A stretch of DNA of 64,000 nucleotides, from NCBI GenBank assembly GCA_034370585.1, contig CP139775.1, forward strand, positions 14,898,001 through 14,962,000, read 5' to 3'. Every line of letters starts with the position of its first letter. Within the stretch, counting starts at the first letter, position 1. The position numbers were made by a program, and so were the translations under genes. Below, one piece after another: positions 12,333 through 24,312 of the stretch. The notes beneath the pieces were generated by a model that did not search any database, had not been told where the DNA came from, and saw nothing but the letters and a program-made list of their open reading frames with translations. The DNA is from Fragaria x ananassa (Eukaryota > Streptophyta > Magnoliopsida > Rosales > Rosaceae).

Positions 12333-12880
12333 TATAGCCGACGAAATATGCCATAATTCTTCGGCTATAGTATTTTTAATTATTTTTTAATATGGTTTAG
12401 CCGACGAATTATGGAATGTTTCGTCGGCTAAACCCTTAAAAGCCGACGAAATACGGTCTGTTTCGTCGGCTTTAGTTATTTTTTATTTTTTTTATTACAT
12501 ACTATAGCCGACGAATATATTAAGCGTTTCGTCGGCTAAAGCTAAGAGAATAGCCGACGAAATAACTCGTCGGCTATAGGTAAGAAACTAGCCAACGAGT
12601 TATTTCGTCGGCTAAAGTTAAGAGACTAGCCGAGGAAACAACTCGTCGTCGGCTAAAGTCTGTAAGACTCGTCGGCTAAAGTCTGAGAGACTAGCCGACG
12701 ACGTCTTCCGTCGTCGGCTAGCTATGGGACAATAGCCGACGACGGGCTATAGTTTCGTCGGCTAAAGTCATTGCCGACGAGCCTTTCCCGAGGAAACTAT
12801 AGTCGACGAAGTCTCGTTGGCTAAGATCTCAGCCGACAAATTAAGCTAACAGGTCGACGAAAAATTTTCGTCAGCTAAAG
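12333..12880. repeat. Right subterminal repeat array of the CACTA element
   Basis: Dense TTAGCCGACGAA / TTCGTCGGCTAA motifs in both orientations, many as hairpins, with drift to GTCGTCGGCTA forms toward the right end. It counterparts the array at 2556-2757 but is longer. Confidence 0.85.
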
Positions 12881-13868
12881 TGCTTGTCCTGGTAGTGTCT
12901 ATGTGTTTTAGCAAGTTTTGAGAGCCGAGTAAGACATGTGGGAGCTTTAGACATAGGTGTTTGCTATGGGACAATGGGAGATAACCTTCTTACTGCAACA
13001 TATGTTGTCAACCTCTACAAATAACACGGCATTTCCAAAATCAGGCTCTTCGATCCTATCGACTCGCTGCTCGACGCCTTGAAAAGAAGCAGAATTGGTG
13101 TCACGCTAGGCATTCCAAAAGTCGAGTTGGAGCATCTAGCAACAGGCCAAGATGTTGTGGACATATGGTTCAACGACAATGTAGCTCATTATATCAATGG
13201 AGGTAACATAAACTACATCGCCATTGGTAACGAGCCTGACTTGCCCTGCTCAGTAGGCTTCAATAAAATTTTGCCGGTAATGCAGTTGTTACGTAACATT
13301 GTTAGTGACAAAGGGATTAAGGTGACTACAATTGTATTGACCACTGTCCTAGGACCTTCATACCCTCATTCGAGTACAAAGTTCACATCTAAGGCTCGTA
13401 CTGTAATGTCCAACATTCTTGAGTTTTTAGCATCAACCGATTCCCCCCTTATGATTAATGTGTATCCTTACATTCCATACAAGTCAAACCCTAGCACTGT
13501 TCGCTTAGACTATGTTATGTTCACTGCAACAGACACGGTGGTTCAAGAAGGAGCATACAGCTACCGCAACCTGTTTGATGCCATAGTTGATTCATTCTTC
13601 ACAACGATGGCGAAAGTATGTGCCGGAAACGTCAAAATTGTGGTGTTTGAAACTGGTTGGCCGTCCAATGGTAACGGAAATGTCACCACTCCACAACTCG
13701 CAGCTACATATAACAAGAATTTCATGAACCATATCCTTAAGAAGGAAGGGACACCGAGAAGACCTGGTGAAAAGATAGAAGAGTTTATTTTTGTCATGTT
13801 CAATGAGAACCAGAAACAAGGTGGGGAGAAAAAAAAAACACTTTGGTCTTTTTTATCCTAACATGTAA

Positions 13869-16019
13869 CATGTTTACGATATATTCCCTTGAACATCTTT
13901 TTCAATCCATGTTAAGCTATAATAAAATTTGTAATAGTCATTATCTATTTATAATGAAATTTTGATAATTTATAGTAGGGAACTGTTACAAGGCCTTAAT
14001 GAGGTCTACGATTTATGACATTAATCGTACGTGGTATGTCATGTCATGTCACCTATTGTCATGTTGGCTTAAATAAAAGACTTTAACAATTATTAGCTGC
14101 TACATACTAATATGAAATATTTTCTTACCCTCTTAATATGGAAACCGAATTTAATTTATTAATAGTAATCTAGTTGATAATCATACTAAATTAGGCTTTT
14201 ATACCATAGATTTATTAATATCGTAAATTGATTAGAATTTCTTCCGTCTTTGTGACTAAATTTAGTTCTAGACATCTAGATTGTCTTTTACTTTATTTTA
14301 TTTTTACAAGTTTAAATTATAATGTATAAATAGAGATGGGAGAGCGAATTCATAAATAGAGATGGGAAAGCGAATTCATAGAGATGGTTGGATGTCTTTG
14401 CTCGAAAAATAAAGGGTGTGATGTAGTCAAAAGATCACAACCCTTGGGCATGTGCCCCTTCAACTACTATCGTCTTCAGGAATTTGTGACTAATTAATTA
14501 AGCAACTAATTAAGAGTTAATTTGCTTAATTAAACAATTTAATTAATATTAATGATTAAGTATGTAAGTTTTATTTTGACTTTTTTTTATTTTTTTTTAC
14601 CGTCGACCACACCTCATTGCAATAAATTTTCGTACTCCACTTATTTCCTACAAATAAACAAAATTAGATTATTACATAATGACCGACTTTGGGATTAGCT
14701 AGCTTCTTGAGATCATAATAGCATAAAAAAACAATGAAGATCTTGAAAGAAGGCCATATACACAAAACCTATAAGACAAAAGATTATAACAAAACAAAAA
14801 TTCTCAGCAAATTTGTAAACAAACATATATGATACATTCATGAAGGAGGGATGAATAACAAATGCCAACAAAATGAACTTAGTATAAGAGAGCAAGTGGA
14901 TACTCTTGCTCTTTTAAATTACCCACAACTGCATCTCATTCCAAAATTAAAGCTTAATATGAGAAAGTTGATACTTCTTGAATCAAACAAAGAGAGAAGA
15001 ATGTTGTCAATCAAGCCATATGGAAGAAAATGTTCAATATTTCTGAAAAACACAGAAAGGCAAAAAAAAAAAAAAAATTATGTAGGAAATCATAAAATCA
15101 ATAAACAAAACCCTACAATCATCCAATGAACAATTACACCCAGTATGATCTATAATGTAAGTTTTGTGTATCCAACAATCCAAAATGCAAGAAAATATAA
15201 ATAGAACTTCTAATATAGTAATATCGAACTACGTATATATGTGTATCAATCCAAATCCATATTAAAAAAATCTAAGAAATTAAAATTAAACTATGTATGT
15301 GTTTTATTTCACGTCAAATTGCTTGTGTAGAATGATCAGATTTAAGCAATCACTTTTATGTTTCGTTCTTCATTAACCTGTTACATAGAGCCAACCTTCA
15401 ACGTACCATAAAATTATCATAAAGGAGGAGCGAATAAATAATTTACCTCAATGAAAGGCATGAAAGACAGTGAATATGGAAATAAAGCAAGACTTGGCAC
15501 AGAGTAAGCTAAATATCACCAGTTCTATCTAAGAGGCATATCTGTCAACAACAAGATAATCCAGTTCTCCCCTACATAATGAAACAAACACAATTAGACA
15601 GTTTGAACATCACCAGTACCATCTTTAAGGACCCCTGAACTTAAAAAAGTTCAGTTATTATGATTCATCGGAAGAAATTGATTGAGATGGAAGCTTCATT
15701 TACAAGAATTTCATTTACGTAGATTGAGATGGAAGCTTCATTTACGTAGGCTTCACAAGAATTTCATTGGCGATAATTGACATTAGACCAATTGTAAGAT
15801 ATGACTTGTTCAATCAGTTATAGTTGACAGTATTACAGTATATCTCATATTTTCGATTAAAAGGTATTTTGGGAGACAGAAATACCATTATACCCTTTTT
15901 CACTAAACCCAGCAGAGTCGGTTTGTTTCCTTTCAGAATGATCATGTCTATGTCAATGCCCCAACCGAGACCTAGAAAGATTCAGAAAGATAGCTGAAGA
16001 ATTCATGAACAAGCCACCG
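13869..16019. other. Intergenic, AT-rich
   Basis: No gene recognised. There is a 26-bp tandem pair (AAATAGAGATGGGAGAGCGA...) at about 14326-14378 and a local duplication around GATTGAGATGGAAGCTTCAT at about 15680-15740. The open frame at 14851-15129 has no domain and ends in a Lys run made by an A tract. Confidence 0.5.
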
Positions 16020-16212
16020 CGTTTTTATTGCATGATATGCGCCAACAATACTGATCATCGCACTAGATCGAGATTGCCCTAATGAAAATGGATTCGTATT
16101 GCGCAATGGAATTAGAGTACCCAATGTTTGTGATCTTTGTAAAGAGCTAGGTCATCTAGGTCAAGATTGCCCTCTTCACCTTGACCATGATATTCATTAT
16201 GATTATGAGTGA
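16020..16212 (+). pseudogene. CCHC zinc-knuckle protein remnant
   Basis: A perfect CX2CX4HX4C knuckle (CDLCKELGHLGQDC) is encoded at about 16130-16171, followed by an acidic/His end and TGA at 16210-16212. Just upstream a second, imperfect knuckle starting CMIC at 16029 is in another frame, so one small deletion or insertion separates the two. Such knuckles bind single-stranded nucleic acid. Without a clear start and with a frame break I call it a fragment. It could be host or retrotransposon derived. Confidence 0.5.
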
Positions 16213-16414
16213 AGAGCAAAACAAACCAAGCATGCCACATGTACCCCTTGGACTGCTGTTTGTAATTTCATTTATTTCTTGTATTAGACATTGCGAGTTT
16301 GATGTAATATATTAAATTCTGTTTTGTGTACCCCTGAATTCTACTTTATCTATTTTTTCTTACTTCTAGGCTTTAGCCATGTCTTTGCAATCGCAAATCC
16401 AACCCCTGCAACTT

Positions 16415-19400
16415 ACACAGATGCGTAATAAAATGGTATACAAATGCACTTCCAACGTGAGCATTACTACAAAATCAAAAGAGACATCATATATACATTA
16501 TAAAGCCTATTATGAACAACATAATCTCATAGTTCTAGCACACTGAAGACTTTGATGCTTGGTACATCTTGGCAGACATGGAAAGATTTATAATCCTACA
16601 AGGAATATCTCTTGTTTGATGACATCACTTTATTCTGTTCAAAAGAATTTTAACATTCTGTTGGGTAAACCTTTCTTGAAGAGAAATGATTTGGGATACT
16701 GTCATACCCCCAAAAACAATGATATCTGCATTATTGACAGAAAAGAAAACCATTATATTGATGCGAATACACATTAGGAAGGAGGGAGCGCTTCTCTTGC
16801 GGACCGCTATATTGCAATACAGACTATTAGATTAGATGAATGACTTACAAAGAAAGAAGAATAGATTTCTCCCCATACTCGTCATGTCTGCATCTCTCAG
16901 ACATTTTCCAGGCAAACCACCCCTCATCAAATCCTTTAATGGCCTCTTCTCTCCAACAATAAAATTCATCTTCTTTTTTCTCTCATGGGCTGCTGGGTAT
17001 GCTGTGGGATTCAATTTGTTTGGGTGGATCTCAATCGGGATCTTAATCCCTCCTCCTTCACAATCGGGATCTCAAGGGTCAAATGGAGATGTAGGAGAAA
17101 GATACAATTATAATATCATGTTAGGAACTTAAGATTAAAGTAAACATTGGGAAGAGATTGAGATCCGATTGAGATTTCACTAAATAAATTGATATACCCA
17201 GTAGCCCATGGGGAAAAGAGAAGAGAATTTGTGAGAAAAGAGGAAAAGATTTGTTGATGTTTTTGGGAAATAAAGAGCTTCTGGAAAGTCTGAATGTAGG
17301 AACGAAGAACATGGAGTGTGAGAGAAGTTTTGATGCATGCGGAACAGAATTATATGAACCAATACAAAGAGTACAGCTAAAATCATGCTTTGAATTTCTC
17401 TAAAGGGAGAAACTGGAAATTAATGGAACTTCTCTAGCACATCAACAAGAATTACATCTATACACTTTGCCCACTATTTCAGGTGGGCAAACCTGCAGTT
17501 CAGAGAGCTCACTCAACCCACGTCTACGTACAACAAGAACATGGAAGTCATGATCGGCCTAAAGTGATGTAGAAGATCCGTATTCAAAGGCTAAGCTGCT
17601 AAAGGCAAAACCACCCACAGGTAGTTTCTAGTAAACAAAAATAGTGCATCATGTCCCTTTGTCCTCCCCTAAAATTTTCCCCTTTGTGTGCTGCCAACAG
17701 CATGGGTGTTTACCAATTAAACCATCCCTTGTGAGAGAGCCAAGCATAATCGTAAATAGCATTGCAATGTAGAACATTAAATATCACTTAGCAATCATTC
17801 ATCGCTTCCCTCAAATAAAATCAATAAACAAAGATGCATATGTTCGCAATACAAGTAAACTGACAAAAGATTAAACATACCTATGCCTTCTCGGATAGAC
17901 AGATTTGGTCTTATGATATCCATGGAGTTAACAAGAAATATATCACCTATATATATATATGATTTGTTGGGACAAAAACACCAGACAACTCTTCATCTTC
18001 GTTATCTCTCTGACAAGAAAAGAAAGAAGAAAAAGACAGAAAACCAAATATTAGCAACTGTTTGACACATCAAACTAAAAGACAATACTTGACATACTTG
18101 GTCGCCAGTCAAAAACCCCAAGCCCAAAGTTAATTCTTTTGTTGGAATAAAGGAAAAATATCCTCCTAATCTAGGACAACATTTCTTTGCAAGCAAACTG
18201 TATACCAAATAGTGGTGAGTGAGAAAAGATAATAATCAGGAAGAAGAAAACTAGAACCAAATAGTATGATCCTTTTTTATCAATGAAGTTCCCAATACAG
18301 AAGTACCACACCTTGGAACAAATATTTATTCAACTGTATCTTCTGTTTTGTCTGGTAAATTGTACGAAGGAATGACATACAAAGAAAGTACTGAAATATT
18401 TATCTTCTGTTTTCAAGTCCCACACATTCATCAACTTCTACCCGATATATATCATTTAAAGTACGCCAGCAGGGAAATTCCCAGGGAAGATCATTATCCC
18501 CAACAATGTTCTACAGATGCTGATAATACAATGTCAATGACCTTCTATACCGAAAATCAAACACCACATTTTTTTATGGCAAACAACTTTGACATGGGTA
18601 GCTTTTAAAAGTTTAGGGCATTTTATTACAATTTTTAATCTACTGCTTGTTTCTTAACTGTACCTTAAGTTCTTACTTTCATCCTAAATGAATTGAAAAG
18701 TCAGACATGTTTGAGCAAATATATAAGGAAAATGAGAACCTGAAGCTTTGCATTTGAAATACAGAATATCAACCACAAGACTAAGACAAGGAAAAAAAAA
18801 ACATAAAAATGAGAACCTGAAGGGTAACGGTTGATGTGATAAACCCAAAAGCATATTCGCCAACACATGGGTGACGGATAATTGGTACCTCTTTAAAAGC
18901 TGTTGTATTTTGGTCTGCAAGGAAAATGCAGTCTCAGCCCAAAAACCAAATAAAAGCATATTGCTGAAATTACATTGTTCTAATAATACCATTCATTCAA
19001 ATTTTCTGGGTGGCAGGTGCAGGGGAGGTTAGCAATAAGCTTCTATTACTATAAGTAAATCTCTTGCTAAAGTAAATTCACAATGTACTTTGTTAATTTA
19101 AACAGATTCGCAGACTAATAAGATTTTCTGAATGACTTAAGTCAATAATAGAATGTATTAGTCTCAATTCTCAAATGAAAGCAAACACGGGGACTAATGT
19201 TCTGGTTTTACTATGTCACTGCAAAGTACATGTGCTCTGTCTAAGATGCGCTACATCCCTGGAAAAGCAAGCGTGTTACATCTTGTATTTGAGATCCTCG
19301 TTCACTTTTGCATCTTGTGTTACATCTTAAAAATCAAGACAATCCTATTTTCACTTCATCAGACTGAAAAATAGCTGTTCTTTGTTAAGAACAGTCCTGG

Positions 19401-20840
19401 TGCACTTGAATTACAATGGCTTTTTGGGACAGCACATGGTCGCATGCCACGTAATATAAGCATGCAGTTCCTACAACTCCATCTTACTGTATGCAAGTAC
19501 TGTACTTGTTCATTTTCACTTTATGCAATTAAATGCTTGGTCACCATTCAGAAACAGAAATAGATAAAAGTATTACCTCGAGAAATTGTGGCACTAATTT
19601 GTTTGGAGGTGGAGTAGATATGCTTAACAAAAGGCATTTTCTTTATAATCCATTCTCCAGGACAGAAAACAGGGGCACCCATCCATGAGGAAACAAAGAC
19701 ACCAACAAAGAATACGAAAAGTAAGGATGTGACAAATCCCAGTCCTGCATCACAAACGAAGAGACCCAGGATTCACACCATTCAGTAAAGAAATTAAGAG
19801 AAAACTGAGTAAAGCAAGAAATTTTTATTAACAGATTTTCACATTATAAAGACAAAAGATATATGTGGAAAGATAAACATCATTTGACTTATCAGGAAGG
19901 CACTCATTACAGCTAATAATTCTGCACAAGCCATTTTCAGCGACAAGCCAACGAAAACCCCAGTATTCCACCAAGGTGAAAAGTCAATGCACTGCATTGA
20001 CCCATTTGGCAGTGAAACATTGTAGCATTTCTGCCCTGCATCTGTTATCTACTTGGCATTACAACCAATGATTTTCAGATTTTATGCAACAACAACCATT
20101 CCTAAGAGAGTGAAGCTCCATCATTAACTGTATTTAGTTCATCGTTAAGCACATCTGGACTTAAATTATAGGGTTAATTAAATATCAAATTGTTTCATCT
20201 CAATGGACAAGCAAATGCTCAGTGACCATTTAATCTTCCCTGCACTTTCCAAACCTTTCGTATTATCTTGACAACCTTCCTCAAAATCAAAAATTGATGT
20301 TCCCATTTTCTCAATACAGAAACTACCCCAATTTTGCAGTTTTTAAGAGTTGCACCACCAAAGGTTATACAACCGATGCCAAAACTAAAAAGTTAAAATA
20401 AATTGAAAATTTGTACCAACTATACTAATCATCAAGTTTTTGGCTGTTTGCCTCACTTTTTAAGTTAATTTTCAGCAAAGATCACTAATCGTACATACAT
20501 TCATAACTTACCGAAAATCTCAATGCCAAGCTGCTCATAGAGCTGGCTGAAGAACCCATCAACAAACTGGATGAACCGCCATGTAATGAAGAAACGTAAC
20601 AGCAACAGGAAAAAGAACCACACTGCAGACAACACTAGACTTAGTTAATCCTGTGATCTGATTAAGAACTAAACATCAGAAAGGAATATATACGCTGCAG
20701 ATATTAGGATATTTACTACTTACATTCCGGTCATAACATTCTTTGACACCCAACTCTGGAGAACAAAACAACAAGCCTGAAAACAACAATACATTCAGAA
20801 CAACATATTTACTGCATAAGTTACGATTCAATAAAACTAG
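16415..20840 (-). repeat. Segmental duplication, left copy
   Basis: Matches 25056-28935 in the same orientation along its length, introns included, with indels. Two marker stretches shared by both copies are ACACAGATGC at the left edge and the introns around the LIKE COV exons. The left copy holds about 0.5 kb of extra sequence near 16775-17335. Its right edge falls inside intron 1 of the LIKE COV gene. Confidence 0.85.
16625..20776 (-). pseudogene. LIKE COV (DUF502) pseudogene, left duplicate
   Basis: Exons matching the intact copy at 25279-29124 are found on the minus strand at 20724-20776, 20512-20622, 19577-19744, 18817-18914, 17881-18009 and 16625-16725. Exon 1 is absent. Exon 3 is one base longer than in the intact copy and shifts frame after PVAVT. 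Exon 6 carries a 2-bp TA gain inside ATATAT that turns TNHLYIGD into TNHIYIYR and a stop. The last exon reads DIIVFGGMTV instead of EIIVSGGMTM. Splice signals are mostly kept, so transcription cannot be excluded, but no normal protein can result. Confidence 0.9.
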
Positions 20841-21220
20841 GAACACATTTGCCGCAAAGAGCTCAAATTTCCATTCCAAATCCTTTTAGTAGTGCATAAA
20901 TGGTGTTTGCATCAACAATTGTTCGAAATTTAATCGTAACTCAGATGATTCAATTTCAAAAAACTGAAAAAGCGTAGATTAGCAAAGGCACTATATAATG
21001 TACTTGATTAAACTTGAAACAAACTGGCCAACTAGATTACAAGTAGAACAAGATACTTTCTACTTAGGTTATGATCAAGAGAACTAGTCAACTAGGAACA
21101 TATTCACATCAAATTTGAATGAATAAGATATGAAAATTATTTGGTAACGGGTATAGTTATGTACTTATGTCCATCTCAAAAGTTGTTGTATCCACCATTT
21201 CTTCATATTATAGTGTTGAA

Positions 21221-22954
21221 TCAAATCCAACTATAACCAGGAGTTTTTCTTATTCCTCTGTCATACATAAACTTCCGTACTCCTGCTGCATCATCCCAGG
21301 AGCCTCTTGTCAACAACACATTTGATAGCAGTATGTAAGTACCATGATCATTTGGGCACAGTTGTTGAAGCGTTGTTGCAGAACGAAAAGCAAGTTCCTT
21401 GTTTCCATGAACTTGGGAAGCACTAAGTAGAGCTCTGTATACTGAGGCACCTGGCTCTATTGGCATGCTACCGACAAAGGCTTCCGCTTCATGAAGGTTT
21501 CCAGCCCGACCAAAAAGATCAACAACGGTAGCGTAGTGCTCCATCTTGGGCGGTGTAAGGAAATCGTCATTGCTCATAAGATTGAAATACTCAAGCCCTT
21601 TGTCCAACAAACCAGCATGGCTACAGGCCGTTAGTACAATCAGGAAGGTCGTATTATCTGGTTTGACCTCTGTTCTTCTCATTTGTTCAAACAGTTCAAC
21701 AGTCTCCTTCCCAAATCCATGATGTGCATAACCTGATAATAATGAATTCCAGGAGATCACATCATGTTCTTTCATCAAAGTAAATGCCCATTTCGCGTCA
21801 TGGATGGCACCGCATCTTCCATACATTGAAATAAGCCCATTCTGAACACATAAATTTGAAGCATGTCCACTCTTGAAGATGAGAGCATGGATTTTCTTTC
21901 CCTCCACAAGTGCTGAAACAGTTCCTGCAGCTCTTAAGATACTTGTAAATGTGAAAAAATCCGCAGGAACACCGGCCTGCCTCATTTCAGAGAAACACTC
22001 CAGAGCTTCCTCACTGCTCCCGATATTACAAAAACCTGCAATCACTGCATTCCATGAAATTTGATCCCACACTGCAACACATGAGCAAAGCGCACGGAAG
22101 TCCTCCAAGCTACTATTACACTCCGAATATATACTCAAAAGGGTAACCGCAATATACACATTAGAATCAAACCCTTCTTTCACTATCCGGCAATGCGTTT
22201 GCCTGCAACAATCCCAACTAGGATATGAACTCAACAAGCTATTATAAGTAACATAATTAGCCTTTAGACCCAACCTCAGCATTTCTCTCACCAAACTCAT
22301 TGCTTCATCAGACAGTCCACTCTGCGCACACCCAGTAACCATGGAAGTCCAAGTCACAACATTCCTGTCCCGCATTTGATCAAACACATGCCGCGACTCA
22401 CCAACCTTCCCACACTTGGAATACATATCTATCAACCCTGTCCCCACCAAAACATCATCACAATGCCCCATTTTCAAGCTCAACCCATGAACCTGAGCTC
22501 CAAGCTCCTCAGCTTCCAACTGTGCGCAACACACCAACACCCCCGAAAAACTAAACGTCGTCGGCGGCTCTTCTCCGACCCTTAACATGTCCAGAAACAA
22601 ACGAGCTGCTCTCAGTGGTGAGCCGGCTTGCAAGTACCCAGAAATCAGAGAGTTCCAAGTCACTACATTTCTGTGAGGCGTTTCGTCGAACACCTTCTGA
22701 GCATTACACAACTTGCTGCATTTGCCGTACATGTCGACGAGTGCGCTGCGTATATAGACATTGGAGCAGAAACCCAGTTTGGTAACAATGGCGTGAAGGG
22801 CACTACCCGAATCCAAAGAAGGCAATGCTGCGCAGAAAGATATGATCTTGGTGAGGTTTTGAGGGGTTGGTGATGACCCAGAGGAGAGGTTCAGACCAAG
22901 TAGCTTCGATAGCGTCTGGGTCAGTGTCATGTTTGTATTGCATTGTGTCTTCAT
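21221..22954 (-). CDS. Pentatricopeptide repeat protein, PLS class, E-type end
   Basis: A single uninterrupted frame of 577 residues, intronless as most plant PPR genes are. Repeats are visible throughout, for example YIRSALVDMYGKC (about residues 68-80), NVVTWNSLISGYLQAG, VLVGTGLIDMYSKCGK, NVVTWTSMVTGCAQSG, DVISWNSLLSGYAHHG (about 405-420) and the late AEAFVGSMPIEPGASVYRALL segment. The protein stops at GYSWI within the E region, with no E+ or DYW domain. Such proteins act in mitochondria or plastids, binding specific RNA sites for editing, splicing or stability; the target cannot be read from here. The first 25 residues are hydroxylated and basic-poor, so a transit peptide is possible only. 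It sits between the two LIKE COV duplicates. Confidence 0.88.
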   Translation of the reverse strand: MKTQCNTNMTLTQTLSKLLGLNLSSGSSPTPQNLTKIISFCAALPSLDSGSALHAIVTKLGFCSNVYIRSALVDMYGKCSKLCNAQKVFDETPHRNVVTWNSLISGYLQAGSPLRAARLFLDMLRVGEEPPTTFSFSGVLVCCAQLEAEELGAQVHGLSLKMGHCDDVLVGTGLIDMYSKCGKVGESRHVFDQMRDRNVVTWTSMVTGCAQSGLSDEAMSLVREMLRLGLKANYVTYNSLLSSYPSWDCCRQTHCRIVKEGFDSNVYIAVTLLSIYSECNSSLEDFRALCSCVAVWDQISWNAVIAGFCNIGSSEEALECFSEMRQAGVPADFFTFTSILRAAGTVSALVEGKKIHALIFKSGHASNLCVQNGLISMYGRCGAIHDAKWAFTLMKEHDVISWNSLLSGYAHHGFGKETVELFEQMRRTEVKPDNTTFLIVLTACSHAGLLDKGLEYFNLMSNDDFLTPPKMEHYATVVDLFGRAGNLHEAEAFVGSMPIEPGASVYRALLSASQVHGNKELAFRSATTLQQLCPNDHGTYILLSNVLLTRGSWDDAAGVRKFMYDRGIRKTPGYSWI

Positions 22955-23620
22955 ATTGCCACAGGGTTTAAGTCTGTTTTCTTGAGCCCTTGAACGAGCA
23001 CCCTTTACCTAAAACACAAGCATGGCTTCAAAAGCACATTGTTCACATATTAGTACTGTGTGTATTGCTTTTCACAGGACTCGAAATTTTTTTATTTCAT
23101 TTACTTGGCATGGTCTAGATGTGATAGGACACTATAAATCATCATCCTCGATTGAGTTGTATTAACATGTAGATCAAGCCGGGTAAGGCATTCGAGAAAA
23201 TTAAACAACCATTTATTTTTGAAAAAGCACTATCTCGTTGAAAGGTTCTGAGTGCGTGAACCAAACATGTATTTCAAGCGTTTTTAAGGTAAGCCATTAG
23301 AGAAAATTAAACAATCATTTATTTGAATGCGTGAACCTGCTGTAATACTATGCAATGTATACAACACCAGCTCAGTTGTCGAACCACGACCAGTCTATCT
23401 AGTAAGGTCATTTCCAATCCTAACGATGAATCATGTATGAGGAGTCTAATCTATGTATCACTGTCAGTTAGTCACAAACTTTTTATCTATCTATAATCGG
23501 TAGGTTTTCTCTGGCTTGTGAATTATTAATATATCATTTTGATAATTTTTTTTATAAAAAAAATCATTTTTCTTTCCTCTGGTAACATACTTCTCTTCTC
23601 GTACCGAAAGCAGTCCTTGG

Positions 23621-23748
23621 GGAGTCGGTGAGCCGTGACTTGGTTGGTTAAGATGTTTAACTGACAACTTTGAGGTCACGGGTTCAAACCTCACGGACAT
23701 ATGTAAGGTGTGTGAGTTATTAATAAAACGTTTTTTTTTTTTTAAAAT
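23621..23748 (+). mobile_element. tRNA-derived SINE
   Basis: A 128-bp unit flanked by an exact 11-bp direct duplication GCAGTCCTTGG (23610-23620 and 23749-23759). It contains a tRNA-like B box within GGTCACGGGTTCAAACC (23675-23691) and an upstream A-box-like TGGTTGGTTAAG, spaced as in pol III promoters. It ends in a short 3' sequence with a run of T and then TTTAAAA. These are the marks of LINE-mobilised SINEs. No protein is encoded. Confidence 0.85.
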
Positions 23749-24185
23749 GCAGTCCTTGGAGATCCGATTTACTGAGCTCTCCTTCCATGGCAAAAGTCTT
23801 CCAATCATGTTCTTCCTCAAGGATGCAATGCAGAAACAAGATTCAGGTGAGAAGAAATCCACATCTGATTTTTCAACATAGACAAGACTCTCCATGACAT
23901 TTTCCTCCCTCATTATACAAATAGTATAGCAGCAAAAATTTACCAAAATGCCAAGCCAATCATCATCGATCCAAATCTATTAACCAAATCATCGTCATTC
24001 GAGAGTCGAGACTATGGATATCATCCCCACCAAAACTTCTCTGACCATGAAATTTATACATAAGTTATGATCTTTTGCATCTCCTAGCTGGAATTTGGAT
24101 TTGGGTCTTTCAGGATTATATCAAATCCTTTGCCATGGAAAGAAAAACGGATTATAACAAAGCCGATCCAATTTTCCTGGCGGGC

Positions 24186-24312
24186 ACTTCCCTTGAAGGG
24201 TTTATTTTTGCAATGTTCAATAAGAACCAGAAGCAAGGTGGGACTGGGGAGGAAGAAAAACACTTTGGTCTTTTTTATCCTAATATGCAACCTGTTTATA
24301 TATTCGCTTGAA
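24186..24312 (+). pseudogene. GH17 glucanase 3' fragment
   Basis: Encodes only the C-terminal end of a beta-1,3-glucanase: FIFAMFNKNQKQGG, then HFGLFYPNMQPVY and a stop, close to the end of the gene at 12901-13868 but without its A-run frame shift. The catalytic part is missing. It lies left of the right LIKE COV copy just as the split GH17 gene lies left of the left copy, so it is probably part of the same duplication history. Confidence 0.8.

Larger units (their letters stand above)
2541..12897 (+). mobile_element. CACTA (En/Spm) DNA transposon, complete ends
   Basis: The left end reads CACTACCAGAAGAAAGGC and the right end is the inverted counterpart, finishing in ...TCCTGGTAGTG. Both sides are flanked by the 3-bp target duplication TCT (2538-2540 and 12898-12900). 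Inside are a TNP2-type transposase gene, a TNPA/Ptta-type gene and arrays of the 12-mer TTAGCCGACGAA, the layout expected of plant CACTA elements. Length is 10,357 bp including a nested MITE. Perfect target duplications and recognisable ends suggest insertion not long ago, but both genes carry stops, so it could move only with help from a relative. It interrupts the GH17 signal-peptide codons. Confidence 0.95.
2506..13868 (+). pseudogene. Beta-1,3-glucanase (GH17) gene split by a CACTA transposon
   Basis: The family hydrolyses beta-1,3-glucans (callose, fungal wall glucan) and is normally secreted. Codons from the ATG at 2506 to 2540 encode a hydrophobic start (MAVPYLIALVS), then the CACTA element intervenes, and the same reading frame resumes at 12901 once one TCT duplication is discounted. 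It then runs through a GVCYGTMGDNL motif typical of the mature N-terminus. The acid/base motif IGNEPD and nucleophile motif FETGWPS are both present, as are INVYPY and MFNENQKQGG. Besides the insertion there is an in-frame TAA at 13022-13024 and a shift in a run of ten A at 13829-13838 that knocks the HFGLFYPNM end out of frame; the homologous end is the TAA at 13866-13868. The gene is therefore dead. No intron is visible, although many relatives have one in the signal-peptide region. Confidence 0.9.

Noticed and set aside
23630..23700. Functional tRNA gene
   Set aside because: A and B boxes are present but no cloverleaf acceptor stem; the 11-bp duplication and tail make it a SINE.
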